A stretch of DNA of 64,000 bases, from contig NZ_FRBI01000015.1 of assembly GCF_900142575.1 (NCBI RefSeq), forward strand, positions 66,829-130,828, written 5' to 3'. The notes beneath the pieces are model-generated. The model saw only the letters and a list, made by a program, of their open reading frames with translations. It searched no databases and was not told where the DNA came from. The DNA is from Actinacidiphila paucisporea (GTDB taxonomy: Bacteria > Actinomycetota > Actinomycetes > Streptomycetales > Streptomycetaceae). A program made the position numbers and the translations under genes. This document shows positions 39,433-49,842 of this stretch, in pieces (position 1 is the stretch's first letter; every line of letters begins with the position of its first letter).

Positions 39433-40566
39433 ATGAGCTTGCCGTCCCGGGGCGTCACGGTCGTCGTGCTCCTGGCGGATCCGGACGCGCCGACGGAGAT
39501 CGCGCGGAGCATGGCCCGGGTGCTTCCCGCCCGGCTCGCCGAGAAGTCGGGCCGGCGACGGCGGTTCGACGTGCGGGTGGTCAGCGAGCCCTTCAGTTCG
39601 CGGTCCGAGGATCCGCCCACCTTGATGCGCCGGATCGTGGACCGTCGCAGTGCGGAGGACTGGGACGTCGTCGTGGCCCTCACCGACATTCCGCTCCACT
39701 CGCACGGGCGCAAGCTCGTCGTGGACCTGAGTCACGAACACGGCGTGGCGCTGCTGTCCCTTCCCCCGCTGGGGGGCCTGCGCCTGCAGAGGAAGGCCCG
39801 GCGGGCCGTGGAGCAGGCCGTGCTGGAGCTGGTGGACCCTCCGCCGACCGCGACCGAGGGGCCCACGGGAGGTGAGTCCGACCTGGGGTCCTTCGCCGGT
39901 CGTTTCGCGCCTGTCCACCAGGGTCCGGTGGCCGAGGAGGAGGCCGCCGATCTGCGGTACGTCGTCAGCGGGCCGCGCGGTTACCTCAGGGTGCTCGTCG
40001 GCATGGTCCGCGCCAACAGGCCGTGGCGCTTGGTGCCGGGCCTGTCGAAAGCCCTGGCGGCCGCGCTCGCCACGGGAGCCATCGCCGCCGTGAACTCCAC
40101 GGTGTGGGCCCTGGCCGAGGCGCTGAGCGTGCCGCGCCTGGTGATCGCCATGGTGGGGTCCGTCGTCCTCATGACCGGCTGGCTGATCATCGACGCGCAC
40201 CTGTGGCATCCAAAAGCGGGGGTCTCGCCGGAGGCGCGGAAGACGGCGGCCCTCTACAACGCCTCGACGGTCCTGACCGTCGGTATCGGGGTGATCGTCT
40301 GCTACGCGGGTCTGCTGGTCGTCAACCTGGTGTGGGCGGTGTTCATCATCAACGACCGGGTGTTCGCCTCGATGACGCAGACCCCGGTGCACGCTTCGAC
40401 GTACTGGACGCTGTCCTGGTTCGTCGCCTCGGTCGCCACGGTGGGCGGCGCGCTGGGATCGGGCCTGGAGAGCGACGAGGCGATCCGCGCGGCCGCGTAC
40501 TCCAAGCGCGAGAAAGAACGTCGCCACATGCTCCGGGACGCGGACGGCGACCAGCCCGCGACGTGA
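39433..40566 (+). CDS. Conserved membrane protein of unknown function
   Basis: 377 residues. The first ~130 form a soluble alpha/beta segment (VTVVVLLADPDAPTEIARSM; DWDVVVALTDIPLHSHGRKL; VVDLSHEHGVALLSLPPLGG) reminiscent of small Rossmann-type domains. A linker leads to four membrane spans at about residues 205-230, 235-255, 275-305 and 320-340. The cytoplasmic C-terminus is charged (KREKERRHML). No catalytic motif that I recognise, and no clear ribosome-binding site in front of the ATG. It stands alone between the biosynthetic cluster and the alcohol dehydrogenase group. Confidence 0.75.
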   Translation: MSLPSRGVTVVVLLADPDAPTEIARSMARVLPARLAEKSGRRRRFDVRVVSEPFSSRSEDPPTLMRRIVDRRSAEDWDVVVALTDIPLHSHGRKLVVDLSHEHGVALLSLPPLGGLRLQRKARRAVEQAVLELVDPPPTATEGPTGGESDLGSFAGRFAPVHQGPVAEEEAADLRYVVSGPRGYLRVLVGMVRANRPWRLVPGLSKALAAALATGAIAAVNSTVWALAEALSVPRLVIAMVGSVVLMTGWLIIDAHLWHPKAGVSPEARKTAALYNASTVLTVGIGVIVCYAGLLVVNLVWAVFIINDRVFASMTQTPVHASTYWTLSWFVASVATVGGALGSGLESDEAIRAAAYSKREKERRHMLRDADGDQPAT

Positions 40567-40723
40567 GCCGGGGACCCGCCCCGGCGGGCGGCCGTCCGGG
40601 TGCCGGCCACAGCGCTGGTCGATCGATGCGGGGTCGCTTAGCGTAGTGAACGGGGGGAATCGGACGATACGCGTCTCCATCAGTGCGGTGCCGCCTCGCG
40701 TGGCGGCGCCCGAGGGAGCAGTT

Positions 40724-41884
<1,161 letters not shown>

Positions 41885-41990
41885 CCGCCACCGGCGGTGG
41901 GGGATCCGAGTGCCGGTCGTCCCGTCCGCGCCCGGCGAACGACGGGCGGCCGGCGCCTTCCCCTCACCTCACCGCACGTGAGGAGCACCC

Positions 41991-42929
41991 ATGACGGCAG
42001 ATACCCGCTCCACCTCCCGACTACGGCACGATCCGCTCGTCCGCGGCCTCGGCTGGGCCAGTGCGCTCCTGGGGGTGCCCCAGGTCGTCGACCCGGCCGG
42101 CTTCGCCCGCGCGCTGGGCGTGGGCGACGGCTCCCGGCAGCGCCTGACCACGGCCGCCGTCGGCGTACGCGAACTCGCGGCGGCGGCCGGGCTGCTGTGG
42201 CGGCCGCGTCCCGCGTGGCTCTGGGGACGCGTCGGCGGCGACCTGATGGATCTGGCGGCGCTGGCCCGGGCCTTGCGCAACCACGACGGCCGCGGTCTCG
42301 GCCGTACGGTCGCCGCGACCGCCGCGGTCACCGTGATCACGGCCACGGACGTCTACGCGGCCGTGACCCGTACCCGTAGGAGCGCCCCCATGGAACTGAC
42401 CGCGACCACCACCGTCGCCGGCCGCCCGGACGAGGTCTACGACCTGTGGACCGACCTGGAACGCCTGCCGGACTTCATGGCGCACCTGGAGGACGTCCGC
42501 GTCACCGGTCCGCGCACCACCCACTGGCGGGCGAGCGCGCCGTTCGGCAGGACCGTCGAATGGGACGCCGAGGTCACCCGGGACGTCCCCGGCCGGCTGA
42601 TCGCCTGGCGGTCGGCGGACGGCGCCGACGTCGACAACTCCGGCGAGGTCCGCCTGGCGCCCGCCCCCGGCGACCGGGGCACCGAGCTCCAGGTGACCCT
42701 GAGGTACGACCTGCCCGGCGGCGCGCTGGGCAAGACCGCGGCGCGCTACTTCGGCGAGGAACCGCACCAGCAGTTGGACGACGACCTGCGCCGTTTCAAG
42801 CAGATCGTGGAGACCGGCGAGATCGTCCGCTCCGAGGGGGCACCCGGCGGCAAGCGCGCCCGCGGGGAATTCCCGCAGCACCCGGCCCGACCGCTGACCG
42901 AGGGCGAACTGAAGGAGGCCCTGACATGA
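41991..42929 (+). CDS. Membrane-anchored SRPBCC (START-like) protein
   Basis: 312 residues. The N-terminal ~125 contain three hydrophobic segments (LGWASALLGVPQVV, ELAAAAGLLWRPRPAWLWG, TVAATAAVTVITATDVYAA), probably membrane-embedded. Residues 133-285 form a polyketide-cyclase/dehydrase-like SRPBCC domain (ELTATTTVAGRPDEVYDLW, RLPDFMAHLEDVRV, GTELQVTLRYDLPGG). Such domains bind hydrophobic ligands. The stop overlaps the ATG of the second alcohol dehydrogenase (ATGA), so the two are coupled. Possible role: binding or presenting a lipid-like substrate for the dehydrogenases; not demonstrated. Confidence 0.8.
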   Translation: MTADTRSTSRLRHDPLVRGLGWASALLGVPQVVDPAGFARALGVGDGSRQRLTTAAVGVRELAAAAGLLWRPRPAWLWGRVGGDLMDLAALARALRNHDGRGLGRTVAATAAVTVITATDVYAAVTRTRRSAPMELTATTTVAGRPDEVYDLWTDLERLPDFMAHLEDVRVTGPRTTHWRASAPFGRTVEWDAEVTRDVPGRLIAWRSADGADVDNSGEVRLAPAPGDRGTELQVTLRYDLPGGALGKTAARYFGEEPHQQLDDDLRRFKQIVETGEIVRSEGAPGGKRARGEFPQHPARPLTEGELKEALT

Positions 42930-44101
42930 AGGCCAACTGCTGGACGGGACGCAACACGGTCGAGGTGCTGGACGTCCCGGAACCGTCGATCCTGAACAGC
43001 CGCGACGCCATCGTGAGAATCACCTCGACGGCGATCTGCGGCTCCGACCTCCATCTGCTCGACGGCTACGTCCCCACCATGGAGAAGGGCGACGTCATGG
43101 GCCACGAGTTCATGGGGGAGGTCGTCGAGGTCGGCTCCGGCATCGACGCCGACAAGCTGCGCGTCGGCGACCGGGTCGTCGTGCCGTTCCCGATCGCCTG
43201 CGGCGCCTGCGGGGCCTGCCGCGCGGAGCTGTACTCGTGCTGCGAGAACACCAACCCCAACGCCGGCCTCTCGGAGAAGTTCTTCGGTCACCCCACCGCC
43301 GGCATCTACGGCTACTCCCACCTCACCGGCGGCTTCGCCGGCGGCCAGGCCGAGTACGCCCGGGTGGTGCTCGCCGACGTCAACGCCCTCAAGATCGGGT
43401 CTGACCTCGACGACGAGCAGGTGCTGTTCCTGTCCGACATCCTGCCGACCGGGTACATGGGCGCCGAGATGTGCGACATCCAGGAAGGTGACGTCGTCGC
43501 CGTCTGGGGCGCCGGACCGGTCGGCCAGTTCGCGATGGACAGCGCCCGGGTTCTGGGCGCGGAGAAGGTCATCGCGATCGACAAGGAGACCTACCGGCTC
43601 GACATGGCCACCGCCGAGGGCTACACGGCCGTCGACTACGAGGACGTCGACGTACGGTCGGCCCTGCTGGAACTCACCGGCGGCCGCGGCCCCGACAAGT
43701 GCATCGACGCGGTCGGGATGGAAGCCACCCACGGCGCCTCCCACGTGCAGCTCTACGACCGCGCCAAGCAGGCGGCCCGCTCCGAGACCGACCGGCCGCA
43801 CGCGCTGCGCCAGGCCATCCTGTCCTGCCGGAGCGGCGGCGTGGTGTCGGTCATCGGTGTCTACGGCGGCCTGATCGACAAATTCCCGGCGGGCGCGTGG
43901 ATGAACAGGTCCCTCACGCTGCGCACCGGGCAGTGCCATGTGCAGAAGTACATGAAGCCGCTGCTGGGACTGATCGAGCAGGGCAAGATCGACCCCACCC
44001 GGGTGATCACCCACCGGCTGCCCCTGAGCGAGGCGCCGACCGGCTACGAGCTGTTCAAGAACAAGGCGGACAACTGCGAGAAGGTCGTCCTCAGACCGTG
44101 A
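42926..44101 (+). CDS. Zn-dependent alcohol dehydrogenase, second copy
   Basis: 391 residues of the same medium-chain family as the gene at 40724, but clearly diverged. Catalytic site AICGSDLHLLDG and MGHEFMGEVVEVG; structural zinc CGACGACRAELYSCC; NAD motif VWGAGPVGQFAMD with Asp in AIDKE. A long specificity insert (ATHGASHVQLYDRAKQAA) is typical of this actinobacterial/plant-type subgroup annotated as glutathione-dependent formaldehyde dehydrogenase. Overlaps the SRPBCC gene, GAAGGAGG upstream. A 20-bp-stem terminator follows. Confidence 0.9.
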   Translation: MKANCWTGRNTVEVLDVPEPSILNSRDAIVRITSTAICGSDLHLLDGYVPTMEKGDVMGHEFMGEVVEVGSGIDADKLRVGDRVVVPFPIACGACGACRAELYSCCENTNPNAGLSEKFFGHPTAGIYGYSHLTGGFAGGQAEYARVVLADVNALKIGSDLDDEQVLFLSDILPTGYMGAEMCDIQEGDVVAVWGAGPVGQFAMDSARVLGAEKVIAIDKETYRLDMATAEGYTAVDYEDVDVRSALLELTGGRGPDKCIDAVGMEATHGASHVQLYDRAKQAARSETDRPHALRQAILSCRSGGVVSVIGVYGGLIDKFPAGAWMNRSLTLRTGQCHVQKYMKPLLGLIEQGKIDPTRVITHRLPLSEAPTGYELFKNKADNCEKVVLRP

Positions 44102-44140
44102 GACCCGCGCCGGTGGACCGCGGCCCACCGCTCGCCTGAC

Positions 44141-44187
44141 GCGCGTCGGCCGCCAGGACCACGCAAGGGTCCTGGCGGCCGACGCGC
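44141..44187. terminator. Bidirectional terminator with 20-bp stem
   Basis: Perfect 20-bp inverted repeat (arms 44141-44160 and 44168-44187) with loop ACGCAAG, placed between the convergent alcohol dehydrogenase and S8 protease genes, 7 bp from the protease stop. The strongest hairpin in the window. Confidence 0.93.
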
Positions 44188-44194
44188 TGCCGGG

Positions 44195-47100
44195 CTACCT
44201 GGTCAGATACGCGTTGTAGATCGCCTCGGAGAGGGTGTTGCCCTTCTTGTCGGTGACGTCGGCCTTGAAGGAGACTCCCTTGCCGGCCTTGGGGTTCGCC
44301 ACCGTCACCGTGCCGTTCCTGACGGTGAGCTGCTTCCAGTGCTTGCCGGCGTCGAAGGAGACGTACACCTTCAGCGATTTGAGGTTCTTCCCGGCGGCCG
44401 AACCCTCGACGGTGACCGGCACCTTGACGCCGGCTCCGGCCTTGGAGGTGCTCGCGCTGCTCAGCGCCGGGCTGAACCTCACCGCGGAGGAGGGCAGTCG
44501 GACCTCGGCCGCGGTCTCCTTGGAGGAGAAGGTCCACGCCGCCGTCACCTTGGTGCTGACCGCCGCGACACCGCTGCGGGTCACCGACGTGGTGAGCTTG
44601 TAGTGAGCGGCCGCGGCGGGCACGGTGAAGGACTCGCCGGCCAGCGGGTCCGCGTTGCTGCCGACCTTCTTGCCGTTGCGGTAGAGGGTGGTCACCACCG
44701 TGTCGTAGGTGGAGGAGCCCAGGTGGCCGGCGCCGTCCGCGAACAGCGGGAGGTAGCCGTAGATCTCGTTGCCGGATCGGTAGAGACCGGTGCTGTTGTC
44801 CACAGCCGGACCGAAGACGCCGACGTTGAAGGTCTTGGCGTAGCTCTTGCCCGTCTTGTAGACACTGTCGGTGGTGCTGTAGACCGCTTCGAGCTGCTCG
44901 CCCGAGCTGTCGAACTGCCAGAACTCGAACTGCCATCGCACCGACGGGCCGCCGTTGACGTACTCGGTGGTGGTGTTCGGAAGGTCCTCGGTGAAGCCGG
45001 TCGCACCGGAGCCCGGGTCGCCCGGCAGCACGCCGAAGGCGAAGAGCAAGCCCTTCTTGCCCTTCACCGAGGTGCCGGTCGCGACCTTGACCTTCGCCAG
45101 CTCAGCGGCCTTGGCGTGTTTGACGTAGCCGGTCGCCACCGTGGTCCTGTTGAGGCCGTACGCCAGGTCGTAGCGAGTCCTGCCGTTCGTCCAGGTGCCC
45201 GCGAACGACTGGATAAGGGTGCCTGCGGCGACCGCGGGGCCGAGATGCGCGGTACGGAAGTTGGTGTAGTTGTCCAGCCACCATCCGACGCCGTTGCTGA
45301 AGTCCGGGGTCTTGACGGTGACCTCGGTTCCCGCGAACTGCGCGACCGCCGCGTGGTCGGGGACGGTGATGTCGACCGGCCGCGCGGTGCGCGCGTCGAC
45401 CGTGACGCCGGTGGTGCGGCCGACGGTCAGGTTCGGCTCGGTGATCCAGTCGGCACCCTTCCAGGTGGAGCCGTCACCGACGAAGACGCTGCTGCTGAGC
45501 ATGTAGCGGCCCTTGGGCACCCGGACGGTGACGGTGCCACTGGCGTCGTACACCGGGATGAACGTGCCCGCCAGGTCACCGGACATCGGGAACAGCTCGG
45601 TGTCGTAGACGCCGGTCGCCTTCCCCTGCCGGTCCAGGTGCTTGACCGTGACGTCGTACGACTCGACCTCGCGTGTCACGCCCGCCGCGGTGCGGACGGT
45701 CTGGCCGTCGGCCGAGGTGGCGGTGACGTACGCGGTGTAGGCGCCGTCGACGGTGCCGCCGAGCATGGTGTCCACGGTGACGTCGACGCTCGCCGAGCCC
45801 CCGGCGGGCACCGTCACCGAAGGGGCGGAGAGGCTGAAGAAGCCGGCGGGGGCGGCCTGATGCCGCGGGTCGGTGCCCTTCACGGCGAGCGAGAGGACCA
45901 CGGCTTTGCCACCGGTGTTGGTGTAGGTGAGCGTCCTGGTCTGCTTGGGGTCGTCACCGTGCGGCCACAGGGCCTTGGCGTAACTCAGGCTGGTCGAGCC
46001 GGGCTTCGCCGTGACGGTCTGCTTGACGGCCTTGGTCAGGTCGACCTGGCCGGTGCCCTGCTCGAACGGCGTGTATCCGGCGCCGCTGTCGGTGGTGGCG
46101 GCGACCAGTGCGGCCTTGATCTGCCGGCCGGTCCAGTCCGGGTGCTCCTGCGCCAGGTCGGCGGCGGCGCCCGCGACATGCGGGGTGGCCATCGACGTAC
46201 CCGAGATCGTCAGATAGCCCGGCGGGTTCTCGCCGACCTCCTGGTCGATGACCGAGCCGGGAGCGGCGGCGGCGGTGATGTCCACACCGGGCGCGGTCAC
46301 ATCCGGCTTGACGGCGTCGTCGCCGACGCGCGGGCCGCGCGAGGAGAAGTCGGCCAGCGCGCTGTCCTTATCGACCGCGCCGACGGTCAGCGCGGCGTCC
46401 GCGCTGCCCGGCGATCCGACCGTCCCGGCGGCGGAGCCGTCGTTGCCCGCCGCGATGACGAACAGCGTGCCGTAGCGGGCGGACAGGGTGTCGACGGCCG
46501 ACTCCAGCACGTCGGTGCCGGGCGTGTCGGTGCCGCCGAGGCTCAGGTTGGCTATTTTCGCCCCGGACTTGGCGGCCCACTCCAGGCCCGCGAGGACGTT
46601 GGAGTCGTCGCCGAAGCCGTCGTCGTCCAGCACCTTGCCGGAGATGATCTTCGCGCCGGGCGCGACGCCCTTGTACGTGCCGCCGGACCGCGCGCCGGTG
46701 CCCGCCGCGATGGACGCGACGTGCGTGCCGTGCCCGAAGTGGTCGTCAGGGTTGTCGGCGGTGGAGAAGTTCTGCACGTCGGTCACCTGGCCCGCCAGGT
46801 CCTGGTGGGCCTTGTCGACACCGGTGTCGAGCACGGCGATCTTCACGCCGGTGCCGTCGTAGCCGGCGTCCCACGCGCTCGGCGCGCCGATCTGCCGGCG
46901 GCTCCAGTCGAGGGTCGACGCCTTCTGCACCGCGTCCAGCCACACCTTCTTCAGGCCCGCCTCGGCGGCCGCGTACGGCGCGCCCTTCACCGGCGCGCTG
47001 GTCAGTGCCTGCCAGACACCGGCGGTGCGGGCCGCCGGCGCCGTGACGGCCTCGGCGTTGAGCGTGCCGTACGTGTGCGTGACCCTGGCGCCGTCGGCCC

Positions 47101-47560
47101 GGTGCAGATCGGCCTTCGCGTCGGAGCCCGAGCCCTGGTAGGTGACGATGTACCCAAGGCCGTGCGCCTGCGCCTTGCGGTATTCCGGCCGGTTCAGCGT
47201 CGTGACGTCGAACAGCCGCCGGTCGACGCGGCCCTGGTCGACAAGCCGGACCGCGTCCAGCGGCAGCGCGTACGCGTGCCCCTTGACGGTCTGTATCTCG
47301 ACGGGGATGTGCTCGCGCCCCTTGCCGTGCTGGAGGGCGACCGGTTTGCCGTCGGCGCTCACGCCGATCCGGTCACCGGTGATGAGCGTCACCCAGGTCT
47401 CCGCCTTGGCCCCCCCGGCCTTGTGTGGCGCACCCGCCAGGTCCCGCTGCGCCGGACGCCCGCCCGCGGCCCCCGCGGGAGCAACTGCCCCTGCGGTCAG
47501 CGCCGCCGCCATCCCTGCCGCGAGCGCTGCCGCCCGCGCTTTTCGCCAACTCTTGTGCAA
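44195..47560 (-). CDS. Large secreted subtilisin-family (S8) peptidase
   Basis: 1,121 residues. I choose a TTG start with GGGGAC upstream, giving (M)HKSWRKARAAALAAGMAAAL, a Sec signal to about residue 32; longer ORF starts would bury this signal. Inhibitor-like propeptide to about 220. Catalytic domain: Asp245 in VLDTGVD, His277 in GHGTHVAS, Ser456 in SGTSMATPH, with Asn in AAGNDGS. Residues 540-1121 are beta-sandwich and Ig-like regions ending in a domain with SFDAGKHWKQLTV and SEAIYNAYLTR, resembling a C-terminal bacterial Ig/pre-peptidase domain. Extracellular protein degradation, typical of mycelial growth. Upstream region has CATAC/GTATG dyads. Confidence 0.92.
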   Translation of the reverse strand: MHKSWRKARAAALAAGMAAALTAGAVAPAGAAGGRPAQRDLAGAPHKAGGAKAETWVTLITGDRIGVSADGKPVALQHGKGREHIPVEIQTVKGHAYALPLDAVRLVDQGRVDRRLFDVTTLNRPEYRKAQAHGLGYIVTYQGSGSDAKADLHRADGARVTHTYGTLNAEAVTAPAARTAGVWQALTSAPVKGAPYAAAEAGLKKVWLDAVQKASTLDWSRRQIGAPSAWDAGYDGTGVKIAVLDTGVDKAHQDLAGQVTDVQNFSTADNPDDHFGHGTHVASIAAGTGARSGGTYKGVAPGAKIISGKVLDDDGFGDDSNVLAGLEWAAKSGAKIANLSLGGTDTPGTDVLESAVDTLSARYGTLFVIAAGNDGSAAGTVGSPGSADAALTVGAVDKDSALADFSSRGPRVGDDAVKPDVTAPGVDITAAAAPGSVIDQEVGENPPGYLTISGTSMATPHVAGAAADLAQEHPDWTGRQIKAALVAATTDSGAGYTPFEQGTGQVDLTKAVKQTVTAKPGSTSLSYAKALWPHGDDPKQTRTLTYTNTGGKAVVLSLAVKGTDPRHQAAPAGFFSLSAPSVTVPAGGSASVDVTVDTMLGGTVDGAYTAYVTATSADGQTVRTAAGVTREVESYDVTVKHLDRQGKATGVYDTELFPMSGDLAGTFIPVYDASGTVTVRVPKGRYMLSSSVFVGDGSTWKGADWITEPNLTVGRTTGVTVDARTARPVDITVPDHAAVAQFAGTEVTVKTPDFSNGVGWWLDNYTNFRTAHLGPAVAAGTLIQSFAGTWTNGRTRYDLAYGLNRTTVATGYVKHAKAAELAKVKVATGTSVKGKKGLLFAFGVLPGDPGSGATGFTEDLPNTTTEYVNGGPSVRWQFEFWQFDSSGEQLEAVYSTTDSVYKTGKSYAKTFNVGVFGPAVDNSTGLYRSGNEIYGYLPLFADGAGHLGSSTYDTVVTTLYRNGKKVGSNADPLAGESFTVPAAAAHYKLTTSVTRSGVAAVSTKVTAAWTFSSKETAAEVRLPSSAVRFSPALSSASTSKAGAGVKVPVTVEGSAAGKNLKSLKVYVSFDAGKHWKQLTVRNGTVTVANPKAGKGVSFKADVTDKKGNTLSEAIYNAYLTR

Positions 47561-47666
47561 CTGAGTCCCCTTGTGCCGTGGTCTGGACACACGGGAGTCA
47601 CTGTCGAGGCACCGAGCATTCGTGATGTTCCCCCACGAACCATCCCCCTGCAGAACCCCCCGTTCG

Positions 47667-47714
47667 CATACGCAGTATGTGGGGGCTTTCTCAAGATTCG
47701 CAAGAGCCACATAC
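47667..47714. promoter_or_regulatory. Three CATAC/GTATG elements upstream of S8 protease
   Basis: CATAC-GCA-GTATG (47667-47679) followed by CCACATAC at 47707-47714, which is also complementary to GTATGTGG at 47675-47682. All lie about 107-154 bp before the protease start in an AT-richer patch of the 288-bp gap. Likely promoter/operator for the protease gene. Confidence 0.5.
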
Positions 47715-47848
47715 GGAACACATGCTTCAGCTCGGTGCTGCCCAATTCCGTTTGTCAGGTGCGTCGTTGACCGGATTCCGGCGCGCTGTCGCGGCGGCCT
47801 GCGGGTCCGTCGCCCAGCGGATGTCAGCCCTTGGCCGCCGGACGGTCC

Positions 47849-48424
47849 TCAGGATCCGGACAGCACCTCGGGCCGGTCGAGAACCATCTCGACCTCCGTC
47901 TTGGAGGGATCGCCCTTCATCGGGGCCGTCACCCCGGAGCGCACGAATCCGAACCGCCGGTAGAAACCCTCGGCCCGCGCGTTGTCCTCGTGGACGTACA
48001 ACCGCACCCGTGCCACGTCCGCGACCGAGACGGCCCACTCGACGGCCGCCTCGAAAAGCGCGTCGATCGCTCCGCTCCCGCGGTATTGGGGGCGCACGAA
48101 CACGCCGACGATGTGCGCCTGGCGCTGCTGGACGGTCACGCCGAACACGTCGCTGCCGCCCGCCTCCTCGACCAGCACGGTCACCGTGCCGCTCCACACC
48201 CCGTCCGGCCCCTCGGCCACGAACTGCCGCACCCGCGTCCCGCCGGACGCCCCTTCGGCCCGCTCCCGCCAGAAGGATTCCGGTTCCGCGACCGCCCGCT
48301 CGTACGTCTCGAGAAAGGCGATCGGAGCCGCCGGATCACGCAGCGCGAAGAGCCGCAGTTCCTTCACCTGGGGCCACTCGTCGGCACGGATCGGGCGAAC
48401 GGCGTCGCGCCACAGCTGGTTCAT
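47849..48424 (-). CDS. GNAT-family N-acetyltransferase
   Basis: 191 residues. The acetyl-CoA site is VGVFVRPQYRGSGAIDALFEAA, seen as V-V-P-x-x-R-G-x-G with Ser at the variable position, followed by VRLYVHEDNARAEGFYRRFGF (N-A-x-x-F-Y-x-x-x-G-F), both diagnostic for GNAT. Start ATG at 48424 just after a CGGCGCC stretch, without a strong ribosome-binding site. Substrate unknown. It lies upstream of the S8 protease gene on the same strand, 288 bp away, and is probably transcribed on its own. Confidence 0.9.
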   Translation of the reverse strand: MNQLWRDAVRPIRADEWPQVKELRLFALRDPAAPIAFLETYERAVAEPESFWRERAEGASGGTRVRQFVAEGPDGVWSGTVTVLVEEAGGSDVFGVTVQQRQAHIVGVFVRPQYRGSGAIDALFEAAVEWAVSVADVARVRLYVHEDNARAEGFYRRFGFVRSGVTAPMKGDPSKTEVEMVLDRPEVLSGS

Positions 48425-48893
<469 letters not shown>

Positions 48894-49625
48894 TCAGGAC
48901 TGCTCGGATGCCTGCTGGATGACCACTTGCGCCGCGTGGACGAGGTCGGCGTTGCTCGTGGCCGGTGTGCCGTCGGGCAGGTGGAGCACGTCCTCCAGTC
49001 CGATCCGCGTGTCCAGCCGGCGAGAGGCCGCGAACCGCAGGACGGGCCAGGCGGCGTCGTCCTCGCCGTGCAGGAGGATCGGTGAGGTCGCTCCGGGCTG
49101 TAGTTCGGCGAGCAGGTCGGCCGCGGCCCGGACCGCGGTCCGCGGGTCGGTGTCGGTGATCTCCGCCAGGACGCGCAAGACGCGGTGGGACTCAGGCCAG
49201 CTGAGGAAGCGCCGCGCCGCGCGGGTTCCGGAGTAGATGCCGGCTTCGACGCCGACGCCTCGGTCCAGCAGGGCGGTGGCGACCTCGGTGGCGCCGTCCT
49301 CGTGCCAGTTCACGGACGCGTGGTCCGGCAGCACGGTCCAGGAGCGGACCTGGGCCGCGCGCGTTCCGGAAGCCGGCGCGGTCCAGGCGCCGGTGGTGAC
49401 GCCGACGGGAACGCCTGGGACGGCGGCCCGTACGGCTACGAGGGCCGCGGCGACGGCAGCGGGGTGCAACGTGTCCGCGCCGTCGCGGTCCTTGGGGTGG
49501 AGATGGATGTCCTGGGCGCCGGCGGCGACAGCTGTCCGGGCTGCCGTCGCAAGCTCCTGCGGCGTCACGGGAAGGTGAGCGCATTCCGTGCGGCTCCGGG
49601 CACCGTTCAGACAGACTTGCACCAT
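48894..49625 (-). CDS. BKACE-family (DUF849) beta-keto acid cleavage-type enzyme
   Basis: 243 residues; typical members have 270-310. Zn-binding His pair in DIHLHPKDRDG after the first strand, WTVLPDHASVNWHEDG in the substrate region, GVEAGIYSG and the conserved IGLEDVLHLPDG whose Glu is a metal ligand in Kce. Family reaction: acetyl-CoA plus a beta-keto acid gives acetoacetate or a CoA ester. The shorter length removes parts of the usual cap. Divergent from an SDR gene, 217 bp between starts. Substrate unknown. Confidence 0.85.
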   Translation of the reverse strand: MVQVCLNGARSRTECAHLPVTPQELATAARTAVAAGAQDIHLHPKDRDGADTLHPAAVAAALVAVRAAVPGVPVGVTTGAWTAPASGTRAAQVRSWTVLPDHASVNWHEDGATEVATALLDRGVGVEAGIYSGTRAARRFLSWPESHRVLRVLAEITDTDPRTAVRAAADLLAELQPGATSPILLHGEDDAAWPVLRFAASRRLDTRIGLEDVLHLPDGTPATSNADLVHAAQVVIQQASEQS

Positions 49626-49827
49626 GGGGTGATCGTCTCAGCCGGGTCCGACAGGGGAGCCGCGGAGCCGGAGCCCTGCCGGAGCTTTGGCTCGCATCGG
49701 CGCTACGGATCCTCGCACGGATCCTCGCTCCGACCACGAGGCCGCACGCGCCGGGCACCGCAGTGGCCCGGGCACGCACTGCGCTGCGGAGATGCGCGTG
49801 GCGGATTCCCCGGCGCACCGGAACTCG

Positions 49828-49833
49828 CATAAT
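49828..49833 (+). promoter_or_regulatory. Candidate -10 element for a leaderless SDR transcript
   Basis: CATAAT lies 10-15 bases before ATG 49843, with no Shine-Dalgarno sequence in between. A start site close to the ATG would give a leaderless mRNA, which is common in actinomycetes. No clear -35 element. Confidence 0.35.
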
Positions 49834-49842
49834 ATGTCGCAT

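Noticed and set aside
44339..47770. Very long plus-strand open frame opposite the S8 protease
   Set aside because: It is a high-GC shadow of the real minus-strand gene, which has signal peptide and full catalytic triad.
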